Source: Leptobrachium leishanense (lineage: Eukaryota > Chordata > Amphibia > Anura > Megophryidae). From it: a stretch of 64,000 nucleotides of DNA. Both the position numbers and the translations under genes were made by a program. Below are positions 60,228-64,000 of this stretch, piece after piece (the stretch's first letter is position 1; every line of letters starts with the position of its first letter). Under the pieces are notes generated by a model. The model was not told where the DNA came from and made no database searches. It saw only the letters and a program-made list of their open reading frames with translations. The stretch spans positions 62,147,506 to 62,211,505 of the forward strand of contig CM019063.1 in the NCBI GenBank assembly GCA_009667805.1, in the 5' to 3' direction.

Positions 60228-60950
60228 TGCTGGGGGGCAATAATATCCATGAGACATGGGGGCATTATCCATGAGTCCTGGGGGCAATATCCATGAGACC
60301 TGGGGGGCAATATCCATGAGACCTGGGGGCACTATCCATGAGACCTGGGGGACACTATCCATGAGACCTGGGGGCAATATCCATGAGACCTGGTGGCACT
60401 ATCCATGAGACCTGGGGGCACTATCCATGAGACCTGGGGGCAATATCCATGAGACCTGGGGGCAATATCCATGAGACCTGGGTGACATTATCCATGAGAC
60501 CTGGGGGCAATATCCATGAGACCTGGGGGGCAATATCCATGAGACCTGGGGGGCACTATCCATGAGACCTGGGGGACACTATCCATGAGACCTGGGGGCA
60601 ATATCCATGAGACCTGGGGGCAATATCCATGAGACCTGGTGGCACTATCCATGAGACCTGGGGGCACTATCCATGAGACCTGGGGGCAATATCCATGAGA
60701 CCTGGGGGCAATATCCATGAGACCCTGGGGCATTATCCATGAGACCTGGGGGCATTATCCATGAGACCTGGGGGCATTATCCATGAGACCCTGGGGCATT
60801 ATCCATGAGACCAGGGGGCATTATCCATGAGAGCTGGGGCATATCCATGAGAGCTGGGGGGCATTATCCATGAGAGCTGGGGGGCATTATCCATGAGACC
60901 TGGGGCATTATCCATGAGAGCTGGGGCATATCCAGGAGAGCTGGGGCAAT
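60228..60950. repeat. 22-bp minisatellite
   Basis: About 33 copies of CCATGAGACCTGGGGGCAAT plus AT, with CACT/CATT variants and higher-order blocks (60300-60480 resembles 60540-60720). Confidence 0.95.
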
Positions 60951-61039
60951 ATATACCCATATGAGCAGGGGTCAATAATATCCATGTGAACTGGGGGCAA
61001 TTATATCCATGTGAACTGGGGAAAATATATCCATATAAC

Positions 61040-61320
61040 CAGTGCTGTGCATATTATTCTTGCGGTTCAGTGCTGTGTATATTATTCTGGGGGCTCAGTG
61101 CTGTGTATATTATTCTTGGGGCTCAGTGCTGTGTATATTATTCTGGGGGTTCAGTGTTGTGTATATTATTCTGGGGGTTCAGTGCTGTGTATATTATTCT
61201 GGGGGTTCAGTGCTGTGTATATTATTCTGGGGGCTCAGCGCTGTGTATATTATTCTGGGGGTCCAGTGCTGTGCATATTATTCTGGGGGTCCAGTGCCTG
61301 TGTATATAAGTCTGGGGGGT
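61040..61320. repeat. 28-bp minisatellite, copy 2
   Basis: About 10 copies of TATTATTCTGGGGGCTCAGT plus GCTGTGTA, as at 39977-40290, followed by the same TA microsatellite and GTATACCTGTACGTAGTGAT. Confidence 0.92.
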
Positions 61321-62311
61321 CTGTGCCTGGATATATATATATATATTATATATAAAACGCGTTAGTCCAGTTGCCAAAATCACGAGTATACCTGTACGTA
61401 GTGATACCTTTCACTCATCAGTATAGTTTCCAGTTTACACTCTTGAAAGCTTGTCTTTTAAATGTAAAGTTAACCCAATAAAAATGGTATCACCACGTAC
61501 TGCTATACTCGTGATATATATATATTTTCTTCAGTTAATAGGGGTTGTGGAATTCGTGGGTGAGTTCTCTCACTTTTTTTCCCAGGACTTGACCCCTGTA
61601 TATATGTGTATATATAAAGATACCCCCAAACAAACATTAAACCTCATGTCATGCATATTGATTTATTTACCAGCTGCAGGCGGTGACCTGAATTTTCGTT
61701 TGGTTGGTGGCACTGGACTGGTGTCTGGGCCTGGCACCCCTGCTGCATCTGCTGCCTGCTGCTGGCTCTTTGCTGTGGTGGTCGTGTGGCACTGGTCTCT
61801 CTGGCACCCCTGCGGCTGCTGCTTCTTTGTTGTGGCGCAGTGTTGGGGCCGCGGGCGATTTACTGGATGGGGCAGCCAGGCAGGCAACAGGCAGTGCAGA
61901 GCAGGCTGAGCGGATTCATCCACAGGCCTGCGCAGTGCACTGTCTGCTTTCATCATGCAGCCCGGCACGTGCAGGCAGGGCACGTGACGTGATGTCACCA
62001 CGTGTAGCGAGCCGCCACATCTGGCGTTTGCCTTGTCCGGATCCGGCGCCTGCCTCGGCCTTATACTGTGAGTGTGTGAGTGGCAAGGAGGCTGTTCAGC
62101 GGCTGCTTGCGGCGTCCTCACTTCTGGAATGCGGACGCCCTGTGGCAACCCCCATCACTGTCACCGCACCTGGTACCTGGGGCGGACCGCCCCCCACTAA
62201 GTATGCCCCTGTCTGGGATAGATCTGCCTCTGAACTATTAGGGCTTAACCCCTTGATCACACATGTGTTGTCATAACAAGAAAAGTTCCAGGGTATAAAT
62301 AAAACACCAAG

Positions 62312-62439
62312 GGCAATATTACAAAGCTGGTGCTAACTTAACCAGAGCTGTTGTTAACTTAACAACTCCATAGACTATAATGGCTCTGGTAAATTTACAA
62401 CAATTCTGTTTAAGTTAGTGCCAGCTTTGTAATACTGCC
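62312..62439. mobile_element. foldback MITE
   Basis: GGCAATATTACAAAGCTGGT and GCCAGCTTTGTAATACTGCC are inverted repeats, with further mirrored GCTAACTTAA / TTAAGTTAG inside. Class uncertain. Confidence 0.7.
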
Positions 62440-63789
62440 TCAATTTTATTAAATATTAGTAGATACAAAATGAAAAAATAATAATAACCAAAAAAAATCT
62501 AAAACAAATATGTGAAATATGCCATGGTTGTGCTTGTAACTATACGCTATTATATTGACTATACATTAAACACTGGTGTACATGCGTCATTTACATCTCA
62601 TAAATGGATAGGGTGCCGTGGGGGATAATCATATTTTATGATGGCAGCACACTCAGTTGATCCGTGAAAGACAAAATTGTACTTCCCACACTAACAATCA
62701 ATACGAGTGGTCATATAACTCATCCCTATCCGCAGTCCAAGGTGCCAATACCACAATATGTCCCTTCGTATACCCTTATCCAAAATACCTAAAAGATAAA
62801 ACGCAGCACCAGAAGATTACATATATCTATTTTAGGCAAACCTAAACTCCCATATCAGATTAAAAAGTTAAAAACGCTGGCGTTTTCACGGTAGTGAAGG
62901 GATTAACATTATATTGTTAGGTTGTTAATATTGCTTCCAATAGGTATTGGGGCAAGCTCTCAATACGTTTGCAGCTAACACATTGTAATGCTGGTTGAAA
63001 AAAGGCCGACGTCCATCAAGTTTAACCTTAGAAAATATAACCAGCCCACTTCCAACCTGTTGCTCTAAGCTGAGGCATGGTTGCAGGTTAAGGCCTAGTT
63101 GCGGGCTGAAGCCTAGTTGCAGATCGGGAGGTTGGGGATGTGGCCACTGTGCGTGCATGGCCATTATGTGATTTGTGTCATCACTGTCACCCACACCAGC
63201 AAAACTGGCAAAGGGGCATGTTATTCCTGCTTCTTCATACTAGGATGACCAGCTGGCTGGCTGAGCAGTCAATAAGGCCTTGTGTTTGCCCTTACATAGC
63301 CCAAATTCCAACTATGTAAGCATTTTCTTTTAGCAAAGTTGCCAACTCTTCCAGTTTTCCAGGGACGTCCTGGGTTTGTGCTTGGTGTGTTGGGGCTTTA
63401 TCCCAGGACTCTGTCTCGAGATTTGAGTCTAAGTGTAACGTTCCAAGACAGTTAATGCTCCCGACACAACAAGCACTAAACCAGGACCATCCTTTGAAAA
63501 CCATAACCAAAACCATAACCATAACCATAACTATAAGATTGGGTGGACTAAAGAAAAAACATGTGTCACGCGACTAAACCATGTGCCTTGGAGCTCTGTA
63601 GTCGGCTTGTGCAAGATTACACCCCTGAATGTAAGAATAGAAGCTTTCCCAGTACACATGATGGCTGCAAGTGTTCATCAAACCCATCAGCTTTTCAGTC
63701 CACAGTGTGCAGTCAGCTGTTGTCTGCAAAATATACCAGTGGAGAAACCAATTACCCCCTTCAAGTTAGGACAAACCTACACAACACTT
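62440..63789. other. nothing recognised
   Basis: Intergenic sequence. A short AACCAT hexamer run (about 63499-63538) and no coding frame. The last stretch after 63975 is too short to judge. Confidence 0.4.
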
Positions 63790-63975
63790 TTTTGTTTTTT
63801 TGAGAAAATATTTTACCAGGAAGGATACATTGAGATTTTTCTCGTTTTCAAGTATGTCCTGGGTGGCGATTATGTACCGTTAGGTGTCTTGCCCAAGGAC
63901 ACTCACTGGAGAGATGCTCTTGCCAGGATTCGAACTTGTGTCTCCACGGTTATGTTACCTCTATTCCAACCAGTC
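63790..63975 (-). mobile_element. tRNA-type SINE, copy 2
   Basis: Same structure as copy 1: TGGTTGGAATAGAGG (A-box-like), AGTTCGAATCCTGG (B box, near consensus), GTCCTTGGGCAAGACACCTA, and the LINE-like tail CCCAGGACATACTTGAAAAC, CCTTCCTGGTAAAATATTTT, ending in an AAAAAAACAAAAAA-type tract. Confidence 0.82.
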
Positions 63976-64000
63976 AGTACAATGTTATATTGAGCTAGAA

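Larger units (their letters stand above)
59428..62211. mobile_element. hAT-type element with minisatellites
   Basis: Ends CAGGGGCGTACCTAGAACAT and CACTAAGTATGCCCCTG (imperfect inverted repeats), with an exact 8-bp duplication TCTGGGAT (59420-59427, 62212-62219). It contains an AGACCAGCAGACCTCATGCA repeat (59630-59920, unit about 50 bp), the composite repeat also found at 39160-40635, a 22-bp and a 28-bp array, and a GC-rich right part. No transposase is recognised. Confidence 0.85.

Noticed and set aside
61704..62276. 190-residue open frame in the GC-rich end of the hAT at 59428
   Set aside because: No start context, no transposase motifs and low-complexity composition; likely chance in GC-rich DNA.
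63499..63538. AACCAT hexamer run, looks telomere-like
   Set aside because: Vertebrate telomere repeat is CCCTAA/TTAGGG; this differs and is only about six units.

Overview
The window looks like vertebrate, most probably anuran amphibian, nuclear DNA dominated by transposable elements. I infer this from two vertebrate-type coding sequences, from the mixture of L2/CR1-type LINEs, intact and decayed Tc1, hAT and Harbinger-like elements and TTAA-flanked foldbacks, and from very abundant mini- and microsatellites. Nothing looks bacterial, and I saw no tRNA gene, rRNA gene or CRISPR array. The species cannot be named from sequence alone.

Only one host gene can be supported: the 5' part of LMAN1 (ERGIC-53) on the minus strand. 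Exon 1 is at 19311-19491, exon 2 at 3483-3637, exon 3 at 3294-3401 and exon 4 at 827-888. All exon edges carry GT/AG signals and consistent phases. Intron 1 is 15.7 kb and consists largely of mobile DNA and minisatellites. The rest of the gene lies beyond the left end. The only other host-derived sequence is a dead, 5'-truncated processed copy of a cullin-4 mRNA (closest to CUL4A) at about 53.41-57.41 kb, with its 3' UTR and poly(A) tail.

Layout. 1-19.5 kb: LMAN1 with its TE-filled introns, including a four-level nest at 10636-14650 (Harbinger-like MITE, second Harbinger-like MITE, Tc1 with an intact 340-residue transposase frame, L2 LINE). 20-28 kb: one minus-strand LINE whose 3' UTR holds a 39-bp minisatellite, broken up by foldback, Tc1, Harbinger-like and hAT insertions. 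28-35.6 kb: a second copy of that LINE on the plus strand interrupted by Tc1, then a foldback carrying a hAT that carries a 38-bp minisatellite. 35.6-41.7 kb: a decayed Tc1, minisatellites and another foldback. 42.1-48.4 kb: a 6.3-kb hAT element with an 8-bp target duplication and a recognisable BED-finger transposase on the minus strand. 48.4-53.1 kb: MITEs, a long GATA microsatellite and a tRNA-type SINE. 53.1-57.7 kb: a hAT MITE split by the cullin-4 retrocopy, which was itself hit twice by MITEs of the same family. 59.4-62.2 kb: a hAT-type element with minisatellites. 63.8 kb: a second SINE.

The parts interact mainly as layers of insertion. Target-site duplications give a relative order of events. 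Two points merit most attention: the SINE and the LINE share the same 3' tail, and several palindromic segments keep hammerhead-ribozyme-like core motifs.
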